Source: CAG-791 sp964386925 (lineage in GTDB: Bacteria > Bacillota > Clostridia > Lachnospirales > Lachnospiraceae). From it: a stretch of DNA of 44,017 nt. This document shows, piece after piece, positions 17,722 through 24,578 of this stretch. Made by a program: the position numbers and the translations under genes. Each line of letters starts with the position of its first letter. Within the stretch, counting starts at the first letter, position 1. Location: assembly GCA_964386925.1 (NCBI GenBank), contig CAYLUU010000003.1, positions 1 through 44,017 of the forward strand, read 5' to 3'. The notes under the pieces are model-generated. The model saw only the letters and a list, made by a program, of their open reading frames with translations, had not been told where the DNA came from and ran no database searches.

Positions 17722-18771
17722 TTACTTCACCTTAATCATAACCTTGAGCGCATCCGTCTTGTTGGTCAGCGCTTCCTGGTATGCATCCTGAATATGATCG
17801 AAATCAAACTCATGTGTTACCAGCGGCTTCACATCAATGGCTCCCTTGGCAACTGCTGCAATCGCCTTCGGATAGATGTTGCGATAACGGAATACGGACT
17901 TGATGGTGATCTCCTTGTCCATGACCTGTGCGAAGTTGTAGCTGATCTCCGGCTTTACGGAAATGCCGACCAGAACAACCGTGCCGCCTCTCTTTACAAG
18001 GAACGGGGTCTGTGCGATGGTGACGGCAGAACCAGCAGTCTCGAATACCTTCTCTGCGCCTGCACCGTTCGTAACGTCCTTTACGATCTCCATGACGTCT
18101 TCCTTGCCGCTGTTGATGACAACGTCAGCGCCCATCTTCTTAGCCAGCTCAAGCTTTGCATCAATGAGATCCGCAACGATGATCTTGCCTGCACCGTGTG
18201 CCTTGCATGACAGCAGAGTTGTCATGCCAATGGTGCCGGCGCCCAGAATGAGGACCGTCTCGCCAACCTGTACTTCGCCCTGATTGGCTGCATGGAAGCC
18301 AACGGAAAGGGGCTCGATCAGTGCACCTTCCTTTGTCGTAACATTGTCCGGCAACTTGAAGCAGTAGTCTGCCGGGAACTCGATGAACTCCTCGTTGCAG
18401 CCAGGTACCGGAGGAGTTGCCAGGAACTGAACATCAGGGCAGAGGTTATATTTGCCTTCCTTGCAGAACTCGCAGGTGCCGTCGGTAATACCAGGCTCCA
18501 GGCAGACATGATCGCCGACCTTCAGATCGGTAACGCCTTCGCCCACCTCAACAACGGTTCCGGCTGCCTCATGCCCCAGCATGTAATCATGCTCCATATC
18601 CACCACATATGCGCCGCAGCGTCCGCTGTGATAGTAGTGTACATCGGAGCCGCAGATGCCGACGTATTCCAGAGATACGACGACATTGCCCTTGCAGGCT
18701 GTCGGCTTCGGAATCTCTTTAATGATCATGTTGTCGAGTCCGTGCATGAATGCACCCTTCATCATTTCCAT
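17722..18771 (-). CDS. Zinc-dependent sorbitol/xylitol-type dehydrogenase
   Basis: Medium-chain dehydrogenase/reductase of 349 residues. Catalytic zinc ligands are Cys40, His67 and Glu68, with Glu153 in the IEP motif. The NAD-binding GAGTIG is at 177-182. The structural-zinc lobe has only three Cys (100, 103, 111), and the first expected Cys is Asp97, so that zinc may be absent or altered. The subgroup (VGICGSDVHYYHSGRCG) matches sorbitol/xylitol/L-iditol dehydrogenases. In a xylan locus it could interconvert xylitol, L-arabinitol or another polyol with the ketose; the substrate is inferred. It has its own ribosome site (TAGGAGG) and terminator. Confidence 0.85.
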   Translation of the reverse strand: MEMMKGAFMHGLDNMIIKEIPKPTACKGNVVVSLEYVGICGSDVHYYHSGRCGAYVVDMEHDYMLGHEAAGTVVEVGEGVTDLKVGDHVCLEPGITDGTCEFCKEGKYNLCPDVQFLATPPVPGCNEEFIEFPADYCFKLPDNVTTKEGALIEPLSVGFHAANQGEVQVGETVLILGAGTIGMTTLLSCKAHGAGKIIVADLIDAKLELAKKMGADVVINSGKEDVMEIVKDVTNGAGAEKVFETAGSAVTIAQTPFLVKRGGTVVLVGISVKPEISYNFAQVMDKEITIKSVFRYRNIYPKAIAAVAKGAIDVKPLVTHEFDFDHIQDAYQEALTNKTDALKVMIKVK

Positions 18772-18864
18772 CGTATTGTTCCTCCTAATATAAATCAGTG
18801 TTATATTGCAGGCTCCGCTATACGCGGAGCAGTAGAACCGTCCTTAAATATATCAATTCATCCC

Positions 18865-19650
18865 TTATGCATTTTCTTCAGCCTGCTGGGCCTGTTCGTA
18901 GCGCTCATCCAGCCGCATTGCCTTGTCGAGAGTGTTGTACATGATCCGTATTGTCATGAAAGCCGGGAACCAGACTCCCAGCATTACCAGGAATACCAGT
19001 GAATACGGATAAAGGATCAGCATCAATGCCCAATAGCCTGCGCGAAGTGCAATGGTCCCGAGCGTAATCAGAGGATGCATCATCGTCATCAGCCAACAGT
19101 TCTTCACGATCTGCGGGAGAGAAAGATCGACCATCAGCCGCTGCGTCCACAGGTAAGTGTAGATCGCCAACACGACCACCACCATGACAACAACGCAAAT
19201 GATCATCATGTCCGGCAGCCGGTTCCCGTTGTACAGATTGTTCACCACATTGATCACCATGGCAGAGATCAGGCCAACGATCATTCCCGGGATCAGACTC
19301 CCCTTCCACTCGCGCTTCAGGACCTTGACGTAGCGTTCCCACCATCTGCCGGGGTAGCCGCGGTAGGACATCAGAGCTGCGTCGTACATTGCAGCATAGA
19401 AGGGTGCTGCAATCAGTCCTCCCACGATGCCGGACAAGAGCAGGATCTGCGGCCGCTCCCACATGGATCCCAGCGTGAATCCCGTCAATGCAGGAATCAT
19501 CGCAATGACACAGATCAGATTCGTAATAAAGAGGCGCGGAACATTATCGACGACGGCTCTCCAGGTATAGCCCCTCGATGTACGATCGTCCTGATCCGCA
19601 CCCAGTGTGCCCCCCAGATTGTTGTAATCCAAACCGCCGAACATTCCCAT
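18865..19650 (-). CDS. DUF624-like (YesL) membrane protein
   Basis: Predicted integral membrane protein of 261 residues with about six hydrophobic segments (roughly 40-60, 68-88, 115-137, 145-168, 190-212, 214-235). It has a polar N-terminus (GMFGGLDYNNLGG) and a charged C-terminal tail. YesL-type proteins are regularly encoded beside LplABC-like sugar importers in Bacilli and Clostridia, but their role is not established. The neighbours are the binding protein upstream (minus sense) and the dehydrogenase downstream. A stem GCTCCGC/GCGGAGC lies in the gap before the dehydrogenase. Family assignment rests on topology, length and context more than on motifs. Confidence 0.6.
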   Translation of the reverse strand: MGMFGGLDYNNLGGTLGADQDDRTSRGYTWRAVVDNVPRLFITNLICVIAMIPALTGFTLGSMWERPQILLLSGIVGGLIAAPFYAAMYDAALMSYRGYPGRWWERYVKVLKREWKGSLIPGMIVGLISAMVINVVNNLYNGNRLPDMMIICVVVMVVVVLAIYTYLWTQRLMVDLSLPQIVKNCWLMTMMHPLITLGTIALRAGYWALMLILYPYSLVFLVMLGVWFPAFMTIRIMYNTLDKAMRLDERYEQAQQAEENA

Positions 19651-19700
19651 GCGTTTCCCTCTCTTCTCCGCTCTGATGAATCGGTACGATTCCGCACCCG

Positions 19701-19775
19701 CCCGTCAATTTCAAACGTGAATACGTCCGCAAGGCGCCCGATTCACGTTGAAACATCCAGGTGCTGAACAGATAT
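19701..19775. repeat. 65-bp palindrome, family A
   Basis: Arms TTTCAAACGTGAAT and ATTCACGTTGAAA flank a centre with GTCCGC and GCGCCC, and the right end reads CAGGTGCTGAACAGAT. The same layout recurs at 22228-22305, as a half copy at 6421-6467, and more weakly at 43905-43975. It lies upstream of the DUF624-like gene, in a 625-base stretch without genes. Confidence 0.6.
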
Positions 19776-19873
19776 CTCACATCATCGTACACCCGTAGCT
19801 TACCCTTCGCCAGTTCATTCTGCTCGTCACTCCTTGCGGAGTATCCTTCAAGTTATGCGGAAAAGTGCCGGCC

Positions 19874-20028
19874 GATGCATGACGGGTCCTGGCGGAGATG
19901 TCCGCCCCGGGGACGTCTCGCGACTCCGTCCTCGGACCTAACGGTGCTAAGCTCACAAAACACGTTCGCAAGCACCGAGGCCTCGCAAGGCTCCTGGGCT
20001 GGACATTCTGCCGCCACCCTGTCACGCA
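19874..20028 (+). repeat. Multi-hairpin repeat element, family B copy 1
   Basis: The basal stem pairs GACGGGTCCTGGCGGAGATG (from 19881, continuing TCC) with GGACATTCTGCCGCCACCCT (from 20001, continuing GTC). Inside are GGACG/CGTCC (19911-19931), GGTGCT/AGCACC (19943-19976) and GCCT-CGCA-AGGC (about 19980-19991). Homologous copies lie at 27941-28097 (opposite strand) and 42388-42488 (shortened). Pairing is kept although the paired bases differ between copies. The function is unknown. Confidence 0.7.
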
Positions 20029-20051
20029 GAAATACTGGATTACTACGCAGC

Positions 20052-20261
20052 AAAAAAGGAGCGGACTCCTTTCGGAATCCGCTCCCTCTTATTTCAGTCA
20101 CTCATGNNNNNNNNNNNNNNNNNNNNNNNNNNNNNNNNNNNNNNNNNNNNNNNNNNNNNNNNNNNNNNNNNNNNNNNNNNNNNNNNNNNNNNNNNNNNNN
20201 NNNNNNAAAAAAGGAGCGGACTCCTTTCGGAATCCGCTCCCTCTTATTTCAGTCACTCATG
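20052..20261. other. 100-N scaffold gap flanked by an identical 55-base overlap
   Basis: N residues occupy 20107-20206. The 55 bases before the gap (20052-20106) and the 55 bases after it (20207-20261) are identical, from the A-run through the GGAGCGGA hairpin to TCACTCATG. This is what is seen when two contig ends sharing a k-mer-length overlap are joined with a fixed 100-N spacer. The true sequence probably lacks the Ns and one copy of the 55-mer. Nothing needs to be missing here. Confidence 0.85.
20207..20240 (-). terminator. Terminator of the importer operon
   Basis: On the minus strand an 8-bp stem GGAGCGGA/TCCGCTCC, extended inward by TCC/GGA, is followed directly by TTTTTT. It lies about 35 bases after the binding-protein stop codon. 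The same hairpin appears again at 20052-20085 only because of the duplicated contig end. Confidence 0.85.
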
Positions 20262-20275
20262 ACTGCAGCTGCAAA

Positions 20276-22054
20276 TTATTCAGCCTTGCTGTTCTGATAA
20301 TAGGTGTTGTACATATCCAGAACATTCTGCTCGTTCTGAGCTTCCAGCTCTGCTACGTAGGTATCCCAGTCAGCATCGATGTCTGCCTGACCCATAGCGA
20401 ACTTCAGAGTCCAGGTGTTCTCGGTGTCGAACAGAGGAGTTGCCCACAGATTCATCTGCTCGGAATCATCCTCAGACAGTGCAACAACCGGATCCAGAGG
20501 CTTCAGCTCTCTGTACTCGCCCTGGCGCTTGTAGAAGTCCTGCAGATCCTCAGAGAAGTTAGAGGTCAGCAGCTCTTCGGTTCCGCCATACATGAAGTTA
20601 CCGCAAGCGAAGCCATACTTAACTCTCATGTCTTCCTGATCGTCAGAGGTCTGTGCGATGGAAAGTCCTGCGCAGTAGTACTGATCGTTCAGAGTGTACT
20701 TGCCGTCGGTAACCGTGTAGGTTCCGTCCTCGCCTTCAACACCCCACTTGGTGAGAGTCTGGCCTTCGTTGCTGTACCACAGCCAGTCAATGAAGCGCAT
20801 CATCTTAATGAAGCCATCCTGTCCAAGCTCATCCAGAGCCTTAGAGGATACCATCAGGCCACACTCCAGGCGGGAGTTCTCTGCCTGGTAGTTGGTGGTT
20901 CCCTTCGGAAGTACGCAGCGGTAAACCTCGAAGTTGCCCTCGCCCAGCTGAGAAGTCAGACCTTCGATCTGAGTCGTAGTCTGAGAACGGTTGGTCAGGA
21001 TCAGAGCAGTCTTGCCGGTGTAGAACTTGTTGTCAGCGGTTGTATCCTGCTGAGACCAGGTCTCGGGATCCAGGATCTTGTTGTCAACGAGCTTCTTGAT
21101 AACAGTCATGTACTCTTTGTACTCGTCGCTGGTGCCGGACATCTTGAACTCATCCGCATCGGTGTCGAAATACAGATCAGCAGAGTTGGTTCCGCCGTTG
21201 CTGCTCCAGGAAGTGTAGATGCCATAGCTCTTGGAGATCAGGTTCAGAAGGCATCCGCCTGTGCCGTAACCGGAATCAGAGCCGCACCATCTGTCAGACC
21301 AGATGTAATCGCTCTCAGAGCAAAGGCCCTGCTCAACCATGTATGCCTTTACATCGATCAGGATATCTGCGAACTCGTCCCATGTCCAATCCTTCTCAAG
21401 TTCAGCAATGTCATAGCCTGCGCCCTCGAACAGATCCTTGCGCAGCAGCAGTGTGTAATCCTGCAGAGCGGTCTCCTTCATACCAGCGAGACGATAATAC
21501 TTGCCGTCCTCCTGCAGAAGGGTGTTGACATCCGCCTCCATGTTGTACTCGTTGTAGAAGTTGGTGTAGTTGGGCATGTACTGCGTGTAGTCAGATACAG
21601 CAACCACACCGCCGCCGGTCACATAGCTCTTCTCATCGTAGATCTTCGGGATGATCATCGGAGCCTCGCCGGAGTTAATAGCAAGAGATACCTTGGAAGA
21701 GTAGTCCGCGTTGTTCACTCTGGTGAGCTCCAGGTGTACATTGGTAGCCTTCTCGATCTCGTAGAAGATACCGCCCTCTTCACTCCAGGAATCCTGATAC
21801 GGATATGCATCATTGTCATTGAAGAACATGGTGTAGGTTACCGGCTCCTCGGAATAGAACTGAGAGCCATAGGTGTAACCATCTGCCTGATACACACCGT
21901 TCTCGTCAGCGGTAGCTTCTTCCACTGTCTCAGCAGTTGTCTCGGAAGCTGCCTCTGCAGAGTCAGAGCTGGAAGATGAGCTGCTGCCGCAGCCAGCCAG
22001 CATGGATGCAGCCATAGAGGCTACAAGCACTGCACTAATGAGTTTCTTTTTCAT
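20276..22054 (-). CDS. Lipoprotein solute-binding protein of an LplA/AguE-like importer
   Basis: Extracellular lipid-anchored binding protein of a carbohydrate ABC importer. It has 592 residues, with signal peptide MKKKLISAVLVASMAASMLAGC (lipobox LAGC, lipid Cys22), then a Ser-rich and acidic linker to about residue 50. The ligand-binding fold follows, rich in Trp and Tyr, as expected for sugar stacking. Size and neighbourhood match the large LplA-type proteins used for aldouronates. AAGGAGG lies right before the ATG. It is the last gene after the two permeases and ends at a strong terminator. The ligand is inferred from the GH67 neighbour to be a (methyl)glucuronoxylo-oligosaccharide. Confidence 0.88.
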   Translation of the reverse strand: MKKKLISAVLVASMAASMLAGCGSSSSSSSDSAEAASETTAETVEEATADENGVYQADGYTYGSQFYSEEPVTYTMFFNDNDAYPYQDSWSEEGGIFYEIEKATNVHLELTRVNNADYSSKVSLAINSGEAPMIIPKIYDEKSYVTGGGVVAVSDYTQYMPNYTNFYNEYNMEADVNTLLQEDGKYYRLAGMKETALQDYTLLLRKDLFEGAGYDIAELEKDWTWDEFADILIDVKAYMVEQGLCSESDYIWSDRWCGSDSGYGTGGCLLNLISKSYGIYTSWSSNGGTNSADLYFDTDADEFKMSGTSDEYKEYMTVIKKLVDNKILDPETWSQQDTTADNKFYTGKTALILTNRSQTTTQIEGLTSQLGEGNFEVYRCVLPKGTTNYQAENSRLECGLMVSSKALDELGQDGFIKMMRFIDWLWYSNEGQTLTKWGVEGEDGTYTVTDGKYTLNDQYYCAGLSIAQTSDDQEDMRVKYGFACGNFMYGGTEELLTSNFSEDLQDFYKRQGEYRELKPLDPVVALSEDDSEQMNLWATPLFDTENTWTLKFAMGQADIDADWDTYVAELEAQNEQNVLDMYNTYYQNSKAE

Positions 22055-22189
22055 ATATCCTCCTTATGAATTATGAAAAATTCAGACCACGACTCATTAT
22101 CATGGTCACATATTTATGTATCTATTTATCACCCATATCTCGTTTTTCCTTCAGAAAAAATCGATGTGGCTGGGCAGAGGCCGACACTC

Positions 22190-22210
22190 GAAGGCAGCTA
22201 TGCTGCCTTC
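22190..22210. promoter_or_regulatory. Intercistronic hairpin upstream of the binding-protein gene
   Basis: GAAGGCAGC and GCTGCCTTC make a perfect 9-bp stem with a TAT loop, enclosed by a TGGGCA/TGCCCA pair. It is in the 285-base gap between the second permease and the binding protein, and could protect or separate the binding-protein mRNA so it is made in excess. Confidence 0.45.
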
Positions 22211-22227
22211 TTCTGTTTGACCTTGCC

Positions 22228-22305
22228 CACCTGCCGATTTCAATCATGAATTCGTCCGCACAGCGCCCGATTCATGTTGAAATCGGCAGGTGCTAAACAG
22301 ATACA
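22228..22305. repeat. 65-bp palindrome, family A (best preserved copy)
   Basis: CACCTGCCGATTTCAA (22228-22243) is the exact complement of TTGAAATCGGCAGGTG (22277-22292). The pairing continues inward through CATGAAT/ATTCATG, giving a stem of about 24 bp. The right end continues TGCTAAACAGAT, as in the other copies. Confidence 0.7.
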
Positions 22306-22308
22306 CAT

Positions 22309-22333
22309 ATAAAAGCATCCCCCTTGAGATGCT
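22309..22333 (-). terminator. Weak terminator after the second permease
   Basis: AGCATC (22314-22319) pairs with GATGCT (22328-22333); on the minus strand the stem is followed by TTTTATATG. A short stem, so termination may be partial, allowing read-through to the binding-protein gene. Confidence 0.45.
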
Positions 22334-22339
22334 CTTATA

Positions 22340-23236
22340 TCAGCCCTTTACACCGCCCAGCATCATGCCGGCCACGAAGTACTTCTGAATGAACGGATAT
22401 ACGCAGATAATCGGCGCAGCTGTCAGAACCATGGCACAGGATTTGATGTTCGCAGCAATGGTCATTGCCTCACCGGCATCCTCTGCAGAGGAGCTGGAGG
22501 TCGAGATCAGAGTACGAAGGTAATACGCTACCGGCCATTTGCTCTGTGTATCCAGATACAGGAAGGCATCAAACCAGTCGTTCCAGTACTGCACCAGATA
22601 GAACAGCGTCATGGTTGCAATGATCGGCTTGGACATCGGCAGTGCCACATGAATGAATGCACCGAACCGGGACAATCCATCGATCTCGCCGGCTTCCTCG
22701 AGTTCTTTCGGAACGGATTCAAAGAAGGAGCGCATCAGAATTACATAATAGGTAGAGATGACACCCGGCAGGATGAAGGAAGCAATCGTATCCTTCAGAC
22801 CCAGGGTAACCATCAGGATGTAGTTCGGGATCATGCCGCCCGCAAAATACATCGTGAAGATGATGAACGGTCCGATGATCTTGTTGCCTCGAAGCTCCGG
22901 CTTGGACAGCGGGTATGCAAGAAGGCAAGACAGCACCAGTGCGGAAATTGTTCCGATCACTGCATAAATCAGAGTGTTCAGATAATCCGGCAGGAAAACG
23001 TTGCTGGTCAGAACATAAGCATAAGTCTTCACACTGAAGCCAACCGGAACAATGCCAACCTTGCCTGCAACAATGGCCTCCGTAGAGGAGAAGGACTGTG
23101 CAATCAGATACAGGAACGGATACAGCATTGCAAGACACACAATGCCGACCAGAATGTCATTGAAAATCATGAAGGCACGGTAGCTGCCGGATACGATCAT
23201 GCGGGAGCCTTCCGGCGTATCTTTGACTTTAGCCAT
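22340..23236 (-). CDS. ABC sugar permease, LplC/AguG-like
   Basis: Inner-membrane permease of a CUT1-type importer. It has 298 residues with six hydrophobic segments. The cytoplasmic EAA loop reads EEAGEIDGLSRFGAFIHVALP, where the transporter ATPase docks. The C-terminus (FIQKYFVAGMMLGGVKG) is the standard ending of LplC-type permeases. The ATG at 23236 has GGAGAG at good spacing; an in-frame TTG two codons upstream is less well placed. It is 25 bases from the first permease. No ATP-binding gene is in the window, so a shared MsmK/UgpC-like ATPase elsewhere is expected. Confidence 0.92.
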   Translation of the reverse strand: MAKVKDTPEGSRMIVSGSYRAFMIFNDILVGIVCLAMLYPFLYLIAQSFSSTEAIVAGKVGIVPVGFSVKTYAYVLTSNVFLPDYLNTLIYAVIGTISALVLSCLLAYPLSKPELRGNKIIGPFIIFTMYFAGGMIPNYILMVTLGLKDTIASFILPGVISTYYVILMRSFFESVPKELEEAGEIDGLSRFGAFIHVALPMSKPIIATMTLFYLVQYWNDWFDAFLYLDTQSKWPVAYYLRTLISTSSSSAEDAGEAMTIAANIKSCAMVLTAAPIICVYPFIQKYFVAGMMLGGVKG

Positions 23237-23261
23237 TTTCAAACTCTCCTTTCCTTTTCAA

Positions 23262-24206
23262 TCAGTACAGTCCGCTGCCGGTGGTCTTCTTGGAGAAGAT
23301 GTTGGCTGCGGTCAGGAGAACGATGTTAATAAGACCCTGGAACAGACCAACGGCCGTTGCGTAGCTGTAGTTACCGGATCCAAGACCCATGCGGTACACA
23401 TAGGTTGCAATGATATCGGCAGTCTCATAGGTGGTCGGCTGATACAGAAGGAAGACCTTCTCGAATGCAGCGGAACCGCACAGGGATCCGATATTCAGGA
23501 TCAGGAGCGTCATGATCGTCGGCAGAATTCCGGGAATGGTTACGTGCCAGATCTGCTTAAAGCGATTTGCGCCGTCAAGGCTGGCTGCCTCATACAGTTC
23601 CGGATTAATGCCGGACATTGCTGCCAGATACAGGATGGTGCCCCATCCAAGTCCCTGCCATATACCGGAAGTTACGAAGATTGTCGTAAACCACTCCGGC
23701 AGTGAAATGAACTGGATGGCCTCTCCGCCAAGAGCAACGATCAGTCCGTTGATCGGGCCGCTGGTGGACAGCAGCTCACGGATCATGCCTGCCACGATAA
23801 CCATGGAGATGAAGTGCGGCAGATAGGAAATCGTCTGTACGAGCTTCTTATAATGTACGTTCTTGATCTCATTGAGCAGGATTGCGAAGATAATCGTAAT
23901 CGGGAAGCTCACAACGAGATATTTAATATTCAGTGCAAGTGTGTTCCGGAATGCTCTCCAGAAATTGTTGTCGTGGATGAACTGATTGAAATACTTCAAT
24001 CCACTCCACTCATCGCCGAAGATGTTGCCGCCTGCGCGGTACCGGCGGAATGCGATGATGTTACCGACCATCGGTACATAACGGAAGATCACGTAGTACG
24101 CAATCGGGATCAGCATCATGAGGTACAGCTGCCAGTACTTTTTAATGTGTCTGCCAAGGCTTTCCTGACATCCGGCGTTGCTGGCTTTTTTGGTTTTTCC
24201 TGCCAT
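23262..24206 (-). CDS. ABC sugar permease, LplB/AguF-like
   Basis: Partner permease of the same CUT1 importer, 314 residues. A positively charged N-terminus leads into the first membrane segment (YLMMLIPIAYYVIF). An EAA loop YEAASLDGANRFKQIWHVTIPGI is near 210-235, and the C-terminus is SKKTTGSGLY, all typical of LplB/YtcP. GAGGAGG overlaps an ATG at 24215; the next in-frame ATG at 24206 lies 9 bases beyond it and is preferred. It is the first transporter gene downstream of GH67 and has a 360-base leader with its own promoter candidate. Confidence 0.92.
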   Translation of the reverse strand: MAGKTKKASNAGCQESLGRHIKKYWQLYLMMLIPIAYYVIFRYVPMVGNIIAFRRYRAGGNIFGDEWSGLKYFNQFIHDNNFWRAFRNTLALNIKYLVVSFPITIIFAILLNEIKNVHYKKLVQTISYLPHFISMVIVAGMIRELLSTSGPINGLIVALGGEAIQFISLPEWFTTIFVTSGIWQGLGWGTILYLAAMSGINPELYEAASLDGANRFKQIWHVTIPGILPTIMTLLILNIGSLCGSAAFEKVFLLYQPTTYETADIIATYVYRMGLGSGNYSYATAVGLFQGLINIVLLTAANIFSKKTTGSGLY

Positions 24207-24329
24207 CAGACTCATCCTCCTCTAAGAAATGTATGCAGCTATTCCGACACCGTTTGCAAAAATTGCTGCTGTGTATCGTCTTTTTGCTCTTTCGGTTTTC
24301 TCTGAATCGCCGCAAATAGGTAATGGTTT

Positions 24330-24444
24330 CCCCGGAGCCTTACTCCGAGGTATGTATACTATAACATGCTGTCCAAAGCGCTACTCTCCACTTTTTGCGC
24401 ATTGTTTTTTAAAACTTGCGTCCGCATTGTGCACTTTGTACACC
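24330..24444 (-). promoter_or_regulatory. Importer promoter region
   Basis: On the minus strand an extended -10 TGTTATAGT lies at 24358-24366. Just past the expected start is a dyad CCTCGGAG/CTCCGGGG (24330-24350). About 65 bases upstream of the -10 is ATTGTGCACTTTGTACACC (24426-24444, plus strand), which resembles a segment at the same relative place before GH67. The rest of the 368-base gap shows no gene. Confidence 0.4.
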
Positions 24445-24548
24445 ATTGGGGCGCGTAAATCCAACCAGTGGAGGAAATCTCAGCTTGTTTTTTGGTTATA
24501 TTGCAGAAGTTGCGAATTACATTGTAATTCTTGCTGTCGTTTATTCTT

Positions 24549-24578
24549 AGGGAAACGCTAATTAAAGCGTTTCCTTAG
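24549..24578. repeat. GGAAACGCT palindrome overlapping the GH67 stop
   Basis: GGGAAACGCT and AGCGTTTCC form a 9-bp stem with a short AT loop, flanked by TTAG and CCTTAG. The GH67 stop codon (24575-24577) is inside the repeat. It matches the palindromes at 6297-6323 and 6388-6422. It may serve as a terminator-like or mRNA-stabilising structure between GH67 and the permeases; there is no U-run. Confidence 0.6.

Noticed and set aside
20052..20261. 55-bp perfect direct repeat flanking the gap as an attachment site or duplication
   Set aside because: Exact identity up to the gap edges fits a contig-overlap artefact better than a biological repeat.
19898..21979. Open frame running through the N gap, antisense to the binding protein
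   Set aside because: It is open only because Ns and non-coding repeats contain no stops; it has no recognisable domain.
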